DNA from: Aquincola tertiaricarbonis
Lineage (GTDB): Bacteria > Pseudomonadota > Gammaproteobacteria > Burkholderiales > Burkholderiaceae_C
Direction: 5' to 3'
DNA: 64,000 bases
Assembly: GCF_000969605.1 (NCBI RefSeq)
Contig: NZ_JZUE01000013.1
Coordinates: 124,001 to 188,000, forward strand
Made by a program: the position numbers and the translations under genes. Position 1 is the stretch's first letter. Each line of letters begins with the position of its first letter. The notes beneath the pieces were generated by a model. It saw nothing but the letters and a program-made list of their open reading frames with translations, did no database searches and was not told where the DNA came from. Positions 47,735-56,700 of this stretch are shown here, piece after piece.

Positions 47735-48553
47735 ATGGAGATGATCGCCCTGGCCCTGGCGGGCCTGCTGCTGGTGGGCTGGTTCCTGGGCCAGCCCTGG
47801 CTGCGCGAACAGCGCCGCAGGCGCTGGCGTGCGCAGCCGTTTCCGGCGGCCTGGCGGCGCATCCTGCGGCGGCGCGTGCCGCTGGTGCGCAGGCTGCCGG
47901 CGTACCTGCAGCTGCAGCTCAAGCAGCGCATCCAGGTCTTCCTGGCCGAGGTGCCTTTCATCGGCTGCGACGGGCTGGTGGTCACCGACGAGATGCGCGT
48001 GACCGTGGCCGCGCAGGCCAGCCTGCTGCTGCTCAACCGGCCGCAGGCGGCCTTCACCGAGCTGCGGCAGGTGCTGCTGTACCCCGGCGCCTTCGTGGTG
48101 GACCGGGTGCGGCCGGCCGGCGGCGGCGTGCAGCACGACGACCGGCGTGTGCTGGCCGGCGAATCGTGGTCGCAGGGCCAGGTGCTGCTCTCGTGGCACG
48201 ACGCGCTGATGGGCGCGGCCGACCCGGACGATGGCCACAACGTGGTGATCCATGAATTCGCGCACCAGCTCGACCAGATCACGGGCGCCGCCAACGGTGC
48301 GCCGCCGCTGGCCGGGCGCTTGCACTACCAGCGCTGGTCGCAGGTGCTGGGCGCGGCCTTCGAGCGCTTGCGCCAGCAGCTGGCGGCCGGCGAGCCCACG
48401 CTCTTCGATGCCTACGGCGCCACCGAGCCGGCGGAGTTCTTCGCGGTGGCCACCGAGGTGTTCTTCGAGCAGCCACAACGGCTGGCCGCCGAACACCCGG
48501 CGCTGTATGCCGAGTTGCGCGGCTACTACCAGGTGGACCCGGCGGGCTGGTAG
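47735..48553 (+). CDS. mtfA: MtfA-type zinc peptidase (M90 family)
   Basis: A 272-residue protein with one N-terminal hydrophobic segment (MIALALAGLLLVGWFLGQPW) and a C-terminal gluzincin domain. The zinc motif is HEFAHQLD with His173, Glu174 and His177, and the later EFFAVATEVFFEQP supplies the third ligand Glu. In enterobacteria MtfA binds Mlc and acts as an aminopeptidase; whether this one meets an Mlc-like protein is unknown. The gene begins 19 bp after the efflux operon but need not belong to it. Confidence 0.88.
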   Translation: MEMIALALAGLLLVGWFLGQPWLREQRRRRWRAQPFPAAWRRILRRRVPLVRRLPAYLQLQLKQRIQVFLAEVPFIGCDGLVVTDEMRVTVAAQASLLLLNRPQAAFTELRQVLLYPGAFVVDRVRPAGGGVQHDDRRVLAGESWSQGQVLLSWHDALMGAADPDDGHNVVIHEFAHQLDQITGAANGAPPLAGRLHYQRWSQVLGAAFERLRQQLAAGEPTLFDAYGATEPAEFFAVATEVFFEQPQRLAAEHPALYAELRGYYQVDPAGW

Positions 48554-48565
48554 GCCGGGGCGGGG

Positions 48566-48919
48566 TCAGGCTCGCTGAGGCACCCGCGACGGCGCGACGG
48601 TCTGGCCCGCCAGCGGATGGGCGATGCGTCCGTCGCCATAGCTGCCGACCACCTGCGCGATCACGACCTGGTAGCCGTTGAGCCAGCGGGACTGGGCCTG
48701 CTTGGCCTCAACGTGCGAAGGGTGCCGCATCAGCGCCTGCAGCGCGTCCATCGACTCCCAGTAGTACACGTTGCAGACGAGCCCCGTGGCCGGGTTCTCC
48801 CACGCCTCCTCGCCCAGGTAGCCGGGAATCGAGCGCGCCACCTCGGCGATCACCTGGTCCAGCGCATGGAAGGCGTCGTCGTACTGCCCGGGCAGGAAGG
48901 TGAAGGTGGAGGTGTACAT
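48566..48919 (-). CDS. antibiotic-biosynthesis-monooxygenase-like (ABM fold) protein
   Basis: A 117-residue protein of dimeric alpha+beta barrel type. MYTSTFTFLPGQYDDAFHALDQVIAEVARSIP-like opening, GYLGEEAWENPATGLVCNVYYWESMDALQALMRHPSH and the following QSRW are what ABM/DUF3291-like small proteins show (strand-helix-strand-strand with a conserved YWES). Function unknown. I chose ATG 48919, seven bp after the ParA stop; an in-frame ATG at 48946 would overlap parA. It converges with mtfA. Confidence 0.65.
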   Translation of the reverse strand: MYTSTFTFLPGQYDDAFHALDQVIAEVARSIPGYLGEEAWENPATGLVCNVYYWESMDALQALMRHPSHVEAKQAQSRWLNGYQVVIAQVVGSYGDGRIAHPLAGQTVAPSRVPQRA

Positions 48920-48926
48920 GGCCTGC

Positions 48927-49697
48927 TCAAGCCGCCAGTGCAGCATGCAGCGCCACGAACTCCTGCGTGAGCTTGTGGCGCGCGTCCAGGTGCACCATCG
49001 GCTTGGCCTGCTCGTGCGACTCCTTGATCTTCACGCTGGCGCTCAGGTAGGGCTGCAGCACCGGCAGGCCTTCGTCGATCAGCTCCTGCACCGTGCGCTG
49101 CGGCAGGCTGGCGCGCGGCTGGAACTGGTTGACCACGATGCCTTCGACCTCCAGGCCATCGTTGTGGTCGGCGCGGATCTCCTGCACGGTTTCCATCAGG
49201 CCGTAGAGCGCGCGGCGGGAGAAGTCGTCGCAGTCGAAGGGGATCAGGCAGCGCTCGGCCGCGATCAGGGCGGAGCGGGTATAGAAGTTCAGTGCCGGCG
49301 GGGTGTCGATCCAGATGTCGTCGAACTCGTCGGCCAGCTCGGCCAGCGCATCCCGCAGCTTGTAGATCTTGTAGCGCGACTCCAGCTTGCCGTGCAGCTC
49401 GTCCAGGTGGATGCTGGCCGGCATCAGGCTCAGGTTCTCCCACGGCGTGGCCACGATGAAGTCGGTGGTGGCCGGCGGCCGCACGCTGAACTTCAGCGTC
49501 TGCTCGAAGAACTCGGCGGCGCCGGCGCCCAGGCCTTCGGCCGCGGCCTGGCCCATCAGGTAGTGGGTGGTGTTGCCCTGCGAGTCCAGGTCCACCACCA
49601 GCGTGCGATGCCCCTGTTGCGCGCCGATGGCGGCCAGGTTGCAGGTGATGGTGGACTTGCCCACGCCACCCTTCTGATTGAACACGACACGGCGCAT
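48927..49697 (-). CDS. orphan ParA-family ATPase
   Basis: A 256-residue deviant Walker ATPase. Walker A is NQKGGVGKST (Lys9 signature, Lys14), then VVDLDSQGNTTHYL and the Walker B-like DIWIDTPPALNFYTR. No parB, parS cluster or replication gene is near, so it is not an obvious chromosome or plasmid partition system. Orphan ParA proteins often position other cargo such as chemoreceptor arrays or polar machinery; the partner is not visible here. It is followed at once by the ABM-like gene on the same strand. Confidence 0.88.
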   Translation of the reverse strand: MRRVVFNQKGGVGKSTITCNLAAIGAQQGHRTLVVDLDSQGNTTHYLMGQAAAEGLGAGAAEFFEQTLKFSVRPPATTDFIVATPWENLSLMPASIHLDELHGKLESRYKIYKLRDALAELADEFDDIWIDTPPALNFYTRSALIAAERCLIPFDCDDFSRRALYGLMETVQEIRADHNDGLEVEGIVVNQFQPRASLPQRTVQELIDEGLPVLQPYLSASVKIKESHEQAKPMVHLDARHKLTQEFVALHAALAA

Positions 49698-49752
49698 GCG
49701 GCTTCCCCTGGTGACTCGATCCGGAGCGCCGATTGTGCAATGCAGCAGCTGC

Positions 49753-50700
49753 TCAGCCCGTGCTCACCGGATGGCCCGCGGCGGCCCAGGCTTCCAGCCC
49801 GCCGGCCAGCGGCTGCACACGGGTGAAGCCCTGACGGGCCAGGCGCTGCGCGGCCAGCGCGGCAGAGGCCTCGTTCGGGCAGTTGCAATACAGCACGATG
49901 TGCGCATCGCGCGGCAGGCCGGCCGCATGGGCCAGGATGTCCGGCAGGGCCACGGGGCGGGCGCCCGGAATGCGCCGCGGGTCCAGCTGGCCTGCGGTGC
50001 CCGAGCGCACGTCGATCACCACTGGCGCGGCGTCGGCCGCCTGCAGCAGCTGGCGCAGCTCGGTCACGCTGATGCGCTGCATCGCCAGCGCCCGCAGGAA
50101 GCGCCGGCGGCGCCACCAGCGCCAGCCGGCAAAGCCGGCCACCAGCGCCACCAGCAGCATGCCGGCCGCCATGCCGGCCTGGGCCAGTGCCGCCAGCACC
50201 GCATCCACCTGCCGGCTGAAGGCGGCGCCCAGGCCCAGGAACAGGCCCGACCAGATGGCGCCGGCCACGACGTCGTAGGCCACGAAGCGGGGCACCGACA
50301 TGCCCAGCGCACCGGCCATCGGCGCGGCCACCACCGACACGCCCGGCACGAACTTGGCCGCCACCAGCGCGCTGCCGCCCCAGCGGGTCATCATCGTCTC
50401 GCTCTGGCGCACGCAGGAATCGGGGGACAGCGAGAGCCGGCACAGCAGGCCCATGACGCGGTGGCCGTAGCGGCGCCCGGCAGCGAACCACACGGCGTCG
50501 CCGGCCACGTTGGCCACGATGGCCAGGCCCAGGGCCCACCACCATGGCGGCGTGGCACCACCGGCCGGCCCCGCGGCCAGGCCGCCTGCGACCACCAGCA
50601 GCGGCGCGGCGGGCACCGGCACGCCGGCCCGTGCGGCCAGGGTGACCAGGAAGACGATCAGCAGGCCGTGTTCAGCCAGCAGGGACATCAAGGCTTGCAT
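49753..50700 (-). CDS. DedA/VTT membrane protein fused to a rhodanese domain
   Basis: A 315-residue fusion. Residues 1-200 form a DedA (VTT/SNARE-associated) domain with about five hydrophobic segments and the conserved AGRRYGHRVMGL and AAKFVPGVSVVAAPMAGALGM. After a basic stretch WRWWRRRRFL, residues 210-310 are a rhodanese: APVVIDVRSG, IPGARPVALPD and the active loop LYCNCPNEAS with Cys272, ending GGLEAWAAAGHPV. DedA proteins move phospholipids across the inner membrane; rhodaneses transfer sulfane sulfur. The fusion recurs in proteobacteria but its job is unclear. CNCPNEAS has a second Cys where canonical loops have Arg or Ser. Confidence 0.87.
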   Translation of the reverse strand: MQALMSLLAEHGLLIVFLVTLAARAGVPVPAAPLLVVAGGLAAGPAGGATPPWWWALGLAIVANVAGDAVWFAAGRRYGHRVMGLLCRLSLSPDSCVRQSETMMTRWGGSALVAAKFVPGVSVVAAPMAGALGMSVPRFVAYDVVAGAIWSGLFLGLGAAFSRQVDAVLAALAQAGMAAGMLLVALVAGFAGWRWWRRRRFLRALAMQRISVTELRQLLQAADAAPVVIDVRSGTAGQLDPRRIPGARPVALPDILAHAAGLPRDAHIVLYCNCPNEASAALAAQRLARQGFTRVQPLAGGLEAWAAAGHPVSTG

Positions 50701-50718
50701 GCCCCATTCTTGCCGCGA

Positions 50719-50967
50719 TCAGGCGAAGTGGTCGCCGCCGATGCAGGCGCACAGCACCTTGGGCGCCTGGCGCGGCGCGGTGCCCGGCGTGCTGGTGGGG
50801 GTGGCGGAGGGGGTCGTGGCCGAAGGCATGGCCGTGGGTGCCTGTGCCGGTGCGGTGGCCGCGGGCGTGGCGGCCTGCCGCGGTGCCACCGCCGGCGCCG
50901 GGCCGGCCCAGGCCACGCTGGCGGCAAAGCCCAGCGCGGCGACGGTGAACACGAATGCGGTCTTCAT
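50719..50967 (-). CDS. small secreted Ala/Pro/Thr-rich protein with C-terminal CACIGGDHF
   Basis: An 82-residue protein with a clear signal peptide (FVFTVAALGFAASVAWAGP, cut near 21), a flexible Ala/Pro/Thr-rich mature part and the C-terminal sequence VLCACIGGDHFA. The Cys-x-Cys plus His could bind metal or form a disulfide. No family known to me. GAGGAG precedes the ATG at 50967, and a 14-bp palindrome abuts that ribosome-binding site. Confidence 0.6.
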   Translation of the reverse strand: MKTAFVFTVAALGFAASVAWAGPAPAVAPRQAATPAATAPAQAPTAMPSATTPSATPTSTPGTAPRQAPKVLCACIGGDHFA

Positions 50968-50979
50968 GGTGTGGCTCCT

Positions 50980-50993
50980 CTTGTCTAGACAAG
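50980..50993. promoter_or_regulatory. perfect palindrome CTTGTCTAGACAAG before the small secreted-protein gene
   Basis: A perfect 14-bp palindrome ends at the edge of the GAGGAG ribosome-binding site of the gene starting at 50967. It resembles the TCTAGA-centred operators of HutC/NagR-type GntR regulators. A one-mismatch copy is at 51890-51903. Confidence 0.5.
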
Positions 50994-51068
50994 GTTGCGG
51001 GCAGCCCTGGAACGACGACGGGCGGCCCTTGCAGGCCGCCCGTCGTCAGGCGCGGGGCGCAAGGCGGG

Positions 51069-51404
51069 TCAGCCGCGTGAGTACAGCGCTTGCTGGCCTT
51101 GGCTCAGCGCACCGCTCTTCATGGCATTGATGGTTTCGGCGCGAACTTCGGCACGGCTGCGCTCGGAAGCCGCAGGGCGCTGGGCCAGGTAGCCGTAGCC
51201 GTCGGCATCGGTACGCAGTTCACCGTTGGCACGGGCCTGGAGCAGCTCGGCCTGCACTTGCGCGCGGGTCTTGGTGGACTTGAATTCCTGCTGCGTGACG
51301 GTGTAGCCGTAGGTGTCGCCCAGGTGGGCCTGCGCGAAGGTGGCGCCGCTCATCAGCGTGAGGCCGGCGGCCAGGGCCGCGGCGTAGATGGTCTTGCTGT
51401 TCAT
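51069..51404 (-). CDS. DUF4148-family secreted protein (paralogue 1)
   Basis: A 111-residue periplasmic protein. It has a signal peptide to about residue 25 (SGATFAQAHLG), then GDTYGYTVTQQEFKSTKTRAQ, QAELLQARANGELRTDADGYGY and ERSRAEVRAETINAMKSG. The K/RxRAEV-AE element occurs twice, an internal repeat of the DUF4148 family, which is abundant in Burkholderiales and often induced by stress, with no known activity. It is the most diverged of three tandem copies. Confidence 0.82.
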   Translation of the reverse strand: MNSKTIYAAALAAGLTLMSGATFAQAHLGDTYGYTVTQQEFKSTKTRAQVQAELLQARANGELRTDADGYGYLAQRPAASERSRAEVRAETINAMKSGALSQGQQALYSRG

Positions 51405-51437
51405 GATGTGCTTTCGTTCGTTGCGTGAGTAAGGTGC

Positions 51438-51779
51438 TCAGCCGCGGCTGTAGTTGCCCTGGCTCAGGTGCTCGCCGGCCTGGATGGCCTTGATGACTTC
51501 GGCGCGCACTTCGGCACGGGTCTTGGTGGACGCGGTGGGGGCCGCGAAGCCACGCTCGCCCAGGCCGTAGCCCTCGGCGGTGATGCGCAGCTCGCCATTG
51601 GCGCGGGCCTGGGCCAGCTCGGCGTTCACCTGGGCGCGGGTCTTGGTGGAAGGGGCCTGCAGCTCGGGCACGTTGTAGCCGCCGGTGTCGCCGTACACCT
51701 GGGCGGTGGCGGCGGTGGAGGCCAGCAGGGCGATGAGCGAAGCGGCGACGGTGGTGGCGATGCGGTTCTTGGTGGTCAT
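51438..51779 (-). CDS. DUF4148-family secreted protein (paralogue 2)
   Basis: A 113-residue paralogue with signal peptide (LIALLASTAATAQVYG), then YGDTGGYNVPELQAPSTKTR and two repeats TKTRAQVNAEL and TKTRAEVRAEV around ARANGELRITAEGYG. It lies 33 bp before paralogue 1 on the same strand. Its mature N-terminus is nearly identical to paralogue 3, so these two are recent duplicates. Confidence 0.82.
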   Translation of the reverse strand: MTTKNRIATTVAASLIALLASTAATAQVYGDTGGYNVPELQAPSTKTRAQVNAELAQARANGELRITAEGYGLGERGFAAPTASTKTRAEVRAEVIKAIQAGEHLSQGNYSRG

Positions 51780-51889
51780 GATGTGTGCTCCTATGGAGAG
51801 AGACTGTAGGGACGGTGGCTGCCTGGAAAAAGCGCCTGGCCGTCAATGCGTCATTGCGTGGGCTGCAACAGTGGCCGTGGGCGCACCGG

Positions 51890-51903
51890 CTTGCCTAGAC
51901 AAG
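51890..51903. promoter_or_regulatory. near-palindrome CTTGCCTAGACAAG between DUF4148 paralogues
   Basis: This differs by one base from the perfect palindrome at 50980-50993. It lies in the 141-bp gap between paralogues 3 and 2, 17 bp past the stop of paralogue 3 and 110 bp upstream of paralogue 2. Confidence 0.4.
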
Positions 51904-51920
51904 TTGGCTGCGCTGCCGGC

Positions 51921-52244
51921 TCAGCCGCGGATGTGGTCGCCGCGGCTCAGCGCCTCGCCCGACTTCAGGGCCTTCACGGCCTCGGCCTGCACTTCCGCAC
52001 GGGTGCGGGTGGAGGGCGCGGCATGGCGGCGGGCGAAGTCGTAGCCGTCGGCATCGGTGCGCAGCTCGCCGTTGGCACGGGCCTGCTGCAGTTCGGCCAG
52101 CACCTGGGCGCGGGTCTTGGGGGCGACCTGGGTCTTCAGTTCCGGCACGTCGTAGCCGCCGGTGTCGCCATACACCTGGGCGGTGGCGGCACCCGAGGCG
52201 AGCAGGGCGACGAGCGAAGCGGCGATGAGGGACTTGGTGTTCAT
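51921..52244 (-). CDS. DUF4148-family secreted protein (paralogue 3)
   Basis: A 107-residue paralogue: signal peptide (LVALLASGAATAQVYG), mature start YGDTGGYDVPELKTQVAPKT, then KTRAQVLAELQQARANGELR and STRTRAEVQAEAVKALKSGE. GAAGGA lies about ten bases before the ATG at 52244; an open extension to 52373 has no such signal. The three copies share the order signal, GDTxGY, two RAxV-AE repeats. Confidence 0.82.
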   Translation of the reverse strand: MNTKSLIAASLVALLASGAATAQVYGDTGGYDVPELKTQVAPKTRAQVLAELQQARANGELRTDADGYDFARRHAAPSTRTRAEVQAEAVKALKSGEALSRGDHIRG

Positions 52245-52443
52245 GATGACGATTCCTTCAAGAGTGGAGTGATCTGGTTTCGTCGGCCGGGCGCTGCTTG
52301 CGTTGTGTGTCGGAGTGCCCTGTCGATGGGATGAACTGTAGGCAGCCACCCCCTCGGGAAACAGGCCCGCCACGCCAATGGCTCATTGCATTGCCGTCAA
52401 CAATCACGGCGCATGCGACGGGTGGCTGCCGCACAATTCCTGC

Positions 52444-53052
52444 ATGTCCCTGCCCGTTCCCTCCCAGCCCGAAGGCCCCTTCATGCGACTGGCCGGCCAG
52501 CGTGTGGAACTGGTGGCCTCCGCCTTCGTCGAGCCCGCCGCGGTGGCCGACTACTACCGCCGCAACGCGGCCCACTTCAGCCGCTGGGACCCGCCCTCGC
52601 CGCCCGGCTTCGCCAGCGCGGCGGTGCAGGCCGAGCGCCTGCAGATGGCGGCCGTGGCCTTCGGCATGGGCACCGGCTTCCGCTACTGGCTGGTGGAGCC
52701 GCATGCGCCGCAGCGCGTGGTGGGCAGCGTGCATTTCTCCAACGTGGCGCGTGGTCCGTTCCAAAGCGCCTCGCTGGGCTACTCGGTGGACCAGAGCCTG
52801 GAAGGCCGCGGCGTGATGGCCGAGGCGCTGGCACGCGGCATCGAGGAGATGTTCTCGCCGCGCGGCCGGCTGCATCGCATCGAAGCCGGGATCCGGCCCG
52901 AGAACGAACGCAGCCTGGCGCTCATCCGCCGCATGAGCTTCACGCAGATCGGCCTGGCGCCGCAGTACCTGATGATCGACGGCCAATGGCGCGACCACCT
53001 GCTGTGGCAGCGGGTGAATGCGGACTGGCAGCCGCCCGACGCGCAGGCCTAG
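52444..53052 (+). CDS. GNAT N-acetyltransferase, RimJ/RimL type
   Basis: A protein of up to 202 residues with the GNAT fold: RLAGQRVELVASAF strand, ADYYRRNAAHFSRWDPP, SLGYSVDQSLEGRGVMAEAL with the acetyl-CoA pyrophosphate loop (EGRGVM standing for Q/RxxGxG/A), and RIEAGIRPENERSLALIRRMSF. This is the RimJ-type ribosomal-protein N-terminal acetyltransferase group; the actual substrate is unknown. The start is uncertain: ATG 52444 lacks a ribosome-binding site, while ATG 52483 (MRLAGQ) has GAAGG eight bases upstream. Confidence 0.85.
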   Translation: MSLPVPSQPEGPFMRLAGQRVELVASAFVEPAAVADYYRRNAAHFSRWDPPSPPGFASAAVQAERLQMAAVAFGMGTGFRYWLVEPHAPQRVVGSVHFSNVARGPFQSASLGYSVDQSLEGRGVMAEALARGIEEMFSPRGRLHRIEAGIRPENERSLALIRRMSFTQIGLAPQYLMIDGQWRDHLLWQRVNADWQPPDAQA

Positions 53053-53123
53053 CCAGGCGCCGGGCTCCTCGCGCGGCCCGGGCGCGGCCATAAACTCGGC
53101 CGCAGGCAATGCAGGGGAAGCCC

Positions 53124-53708
53124 ATGACACACCACGCTCTTCGTTCGCGCTTCTTCATGGCCGTGGTCCTGGCCGGTGCCGGCACGCTGGCGCAGGCGCA
53201 GCCGGCCGAGGCCGCATCGCAGCCCGAGCCGATGCTGCGCGGGGCCGACGTGACCGAATCGGCGCTGGTGGACGCGCTGGCCATCGAGGCGCCCGAGCCG
53301 CCGGCAGATGCCAAGACGCGCGGCTTCCGCCCGGCGGTGCGTCCGCCCAGCAACAAGCCGGCCGCGCCGGGCAAGGCCTCGCTGCTCATCACCTTTCCCA
53401 CCGATTCGGCGGAGCTGACGGCCGAGAGCAAGGCCGCACTGGACACGGTGGCCAAGGCGCTGCAATCGGACAAGCTGGCCGGTTTCGGCTTCCGGGTGGA
53501 AGGCCATGCCGACCCGCGCGGGCAGGCCGACCGCAACATGAAGCTGTCGCAGCTGCGCGCGCAGGCGGTGGTCGACTACCTGGTGACCGTGCGCGGCGTG
53601 CTGCCCGAGCGGCTGGCGCCCCAGGGCAAGGGATCCACCGAGCCGGTGGACGCCGCGCGGCCGGAGGCGCCGGAGAACCGGCGGGTGACCATCGTCACCA
53701 ACCGGTAG
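53124..53708 (+). CDS. OmpA-family peptidoglycan-binding protein
   Basis: A 194-residue envelope protein with a signal peptide (FFMAVVLAGAGTLAQAQP), about 65 residues of linker, and a C-terminal OmpA domain: LLITFPTDSAELTAESKAAL, then EGHADPRGQADRNMKLSQLRAQAV with the conserved Asp and Arg that hold peptidoglycan. AGGGGAAG precedes the ATG at 53124. It converges with the two-partner secretion exoprotein gene. Similar OmpA proteins accompany such loci in related genomes by my recollection, so a shared envelope role is possible but not shown. Confidence 0.85.
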   Translation: MTHHALRSRFFMAVVLAGAGTLAQAQPAEAASQPEPMLRGADVTESALVDALAIEAPEPPADAKTRGFRPAVRPPSNKPAAPGKASLLITFPTDSAELTAESKAALDTVAKALQSDKLAGFGFRVEGHADPRGQADRNMKLSQLRAQAVVDYLVTVRGVLPERLAPQGKGSTEPVDAARPEAPENRRVTIVTNR

Positions 53709-53723
53709 ATGCAGCACCCGGTC

Positions 53724-53739
53724 CCGTGCATGCACGGGC
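53724..53739. repeat. perfect 16-bp palindrome between converging genes
   Basis: CCCGTGCATGCACGGG, loop-free, lies midway between the OmpA-like stop (53708) and the exoprotein stop (53758). It may act as a bidirectional 3' hairpin; no U-run is present. Confidence 0.5.
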
Positions 53740-53757
53740 CCACCCGCCGAGCGCCGT

Positions 53758-56700
53758 TCAGCGCCCGAGTTCGCGCTTCTCGAACAGGTAGTCGCCGCCG
53801 GCGGTGTGGCTGCTGGAGGAGAAGGCCCCGTATTGCGGGCGCTGGGGCAGCTCGCGGGCGACCGCGAAGCGCACGCGCTCGAACACGTTGCCGCCGGGCT
53901 GCCAGGTGGGCACCTGCTGCAGCGTGCGCATCAGGTTCCAGGCAAAGGTGCTGTGGCCTTCCTTGCCGGCATCGAACACCGGCTCGTTGCCGCCCGAGGA
54001 CATGACCACCGCCGTGCGGCGTGACAGCACCTGCGCCGGGTCCAGCGCGCTGGTGGCCGCGCGGATGCGGGCGTCGGACACCAGGGTGCCCGAGTAGCAG
54101 CTGTCCGAGATCAAGGCTACCTGGCTGGCGCCCAGGCGCTCCACTGCGCGGCCGATGTCGGCATTGCTGATCCAGGTCTCGGGCCGCGTCGCGTCGGCGT
54201 CGGCCGGCTGCCAGTAGCCTTCCCCGGTGGCAGGCACCACCGCGCCATGGCCGGCGTAGTAGATGACCACGGAATCATCCGGCCCGGCCTCGGTGGCCAG
54301 GCGGTTCAGCGTGCGCATCACGGTGTCCTTGCTGGCGTTCTCGATGACGAGCGTCTCGTAGCCCAGCGCGGACTGCATCAGCGCACCCACGGCACGTGCG
54401 TCGCTGGCCGCGTTGTCCAGCTGCGGGATGCGGCCGTCGGCATAGCGGTCGGTGCCGATGAGCACGGCGAGCTTGCGCTGGATCTGCGGCAGCGCGGCGT
54501 TGCGCACCGTGGCGCGGGCCGGGAACAGCGGCGCGGGCAGGGCCGGCGCCGCCGCCTGCAGCACCGGGGAGGGCGGAGCCACCGGGGCCGGCGCGGCAGG
54601 TGCCGGCGCAGGCGCAGGTCCGGGCGCAGGCGCCTCGGGCACTGCGGCCGGCGCTCCGGCCTGGGCGGCGCGTGCGGCGCGGATCTCGTCGCGCTGCTTC
54701 ACGGTGATCATGCAGATGCCGCTTTCGGCCTGCTCCGGCGTCTCGCAGGCCTTCACGTCCGCCGCCTGCGGATTGCGGCTGAGCTGGGCCAGCGCATCCG
54801 AGAAGATCTGCTGCTTCAGCCGGTCGCGCGAGGCCAGCAGCGTGGCCAGCGCCTCCTGGGACAGCGCGCCCACCGGCACGGTGCCGAAACGCGGCGTGCT
54901 GGCGGGGCCGGGCACCAGCGCCTGCGTGGCGTCCAGCGCGCGGTTCTGCAGCGGCACGGGCACCACCGGCGGCTGCTGCAGCACCACGGCCAGCACCCGC
55001 GCCAGCTCCTGCGGCGCCGCCTGCTGCAGCGGCGTGGTGGCTTCCACCGGCGGCGCGCTGGGCGGCGGCGGGGCGGGCGGTTCGGCCGGAGGTACCACGG
55101 GAGGCACCACGGGCGGTGCCACCAGCGTCAGTGCGAGCGCATTGCCCTCGGCCTGGGTGAAGCGGTAGTTACGGGCGGACAGGCCGCCGCCTTCGATGGC
55201 ATAGCGTCCGGCGGGCGAAGTGCTGCCAGCCGGGCTGCTGAACTGCAGCGTGCCGCTGGTGGCATTGCCCACGTTCTCGCCTTCGATGAAGCCGCTGACC
55301 TGGCCGGTGAAGGCCGGCAGCACGCTGCCGGCGGCCGCGGTCACCGGGTCGGCCAGGTAGGTCAGGGTGCGCAGGCCGATCTCGGCGGTGGTGGTGAGCG
55401 AGCCCGGCACGCTGTAGTTGGCCACCCGGCCACTGCTGCCATCGGCGGCCGAAACGCTCACCAGCACCGTCTTGCCTGCGCCGGCATTGGCGTCGCTGAA
55501 GCGACCGCTGGTGGTCAAGGCCAGCTGCTCGCCCTCCACCAGCCCGGACACGCCGGCCAGGCTGACGTTGGCCACGTCGGTGCCGTCGTACAGCTTGCCG
55601 TCGGCCAGCACGTTGAGCGTGAGCGGCCGCGGCGTGATGCGGGCGGTGGTGCTGGCGCTGCTGCTGGCCAGCTGGTAGTCGCTGGCGCGGCCACCGGCGC
55701 CGTCGGCCAGCCCCAGGCTCACCGTCACCGGCTTGCCGGTGCCGGCATTGGCATCGGCGAAGCGGGCATCCAGCGTGAGGTCGAGCGCCTCGCCCTCCAC
55801 CAGGCCCACCAGACCGCCGGCCGTGGCAGTGGTGGTGGTCAGGCCGTCGTACACCTTGTCGGCCGCGGTCACGCCCGACACGCTCAGGGTGCGCGGCGTG
55901 ATGCTGCCGGTCAGGCCGGCGCTGCGGTAGCCGTACACCGGCTTGCCCGCGGCGTCGGTGGCGCTGATCAGCGCGCTGTCGGCGGTGATGGCCTTGCCGG
56001 TGCCCGCACGGGCATCGCTGTACAGGGCGGTGCCCGAGCCCACCTGCAGCTGGTCGCCCGCCAGCGCGCCGCTGCCCAGCAGCACCGCGCCCGGCGCCAG
56101 CAGGACCGAGGCCGAGCCGTCGTACACCTTGCTGATGCTGCCGCTGAGGGTGACGACCGGCGCCACCGAGAACAGCAGCCCGTTGCCGCTGCCCAGCACC
56201 GTGGGCGCATCGCCGAACACCGCGTCGTACTGGCGGAAGTCGTGCGCCAGATTGCCGGCATCGAAGCCGGCGGACGGGTTGCTTGCATAGACAAGCCAGC
56301 GGCCGTTGGTGGCCTGCAGCGCCGGGCTGGCCGCGCCATGGCTGAAGCGGTCGGCATTGCGCCCGCCGCTGCCGGCGATGACGATGGCATCGCCCGCCGC
56401 GCCCGCGCTCACGCTGGTGCTGTCGGCCAGCGTCACGCCCGCGGCCAGCAGGCGCACCGTGCTGTCGGTGGAGACGAAGCTGGCGTCCGCCAGCGTGATG
56501 TCGCCCGCCAGCGATTCCAGCGTGACGGCCGTGGCCTGGCCGCTGAAGTTGACGGCGCTGCCGCCCGCCAGGGTGATGTCGCGCTGCGCCTGCATCAGCA
56601 GGCTGGTGGGCGCGCCGTTGATGGAAGCCGAGTTGAAGAAGCCGCCATCGGCATCCAGCATGTCGATGCCGCCGGTGGAGGTGATGCTGGCGGTGCCGCC

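Noticed and set aside
48927..49697. ParA as part of a plasmid or integrative element
   Set aside because: No parB, replication, integrase or conjugation genes nearby; neighbouring genes look chromosomal with the same composition.
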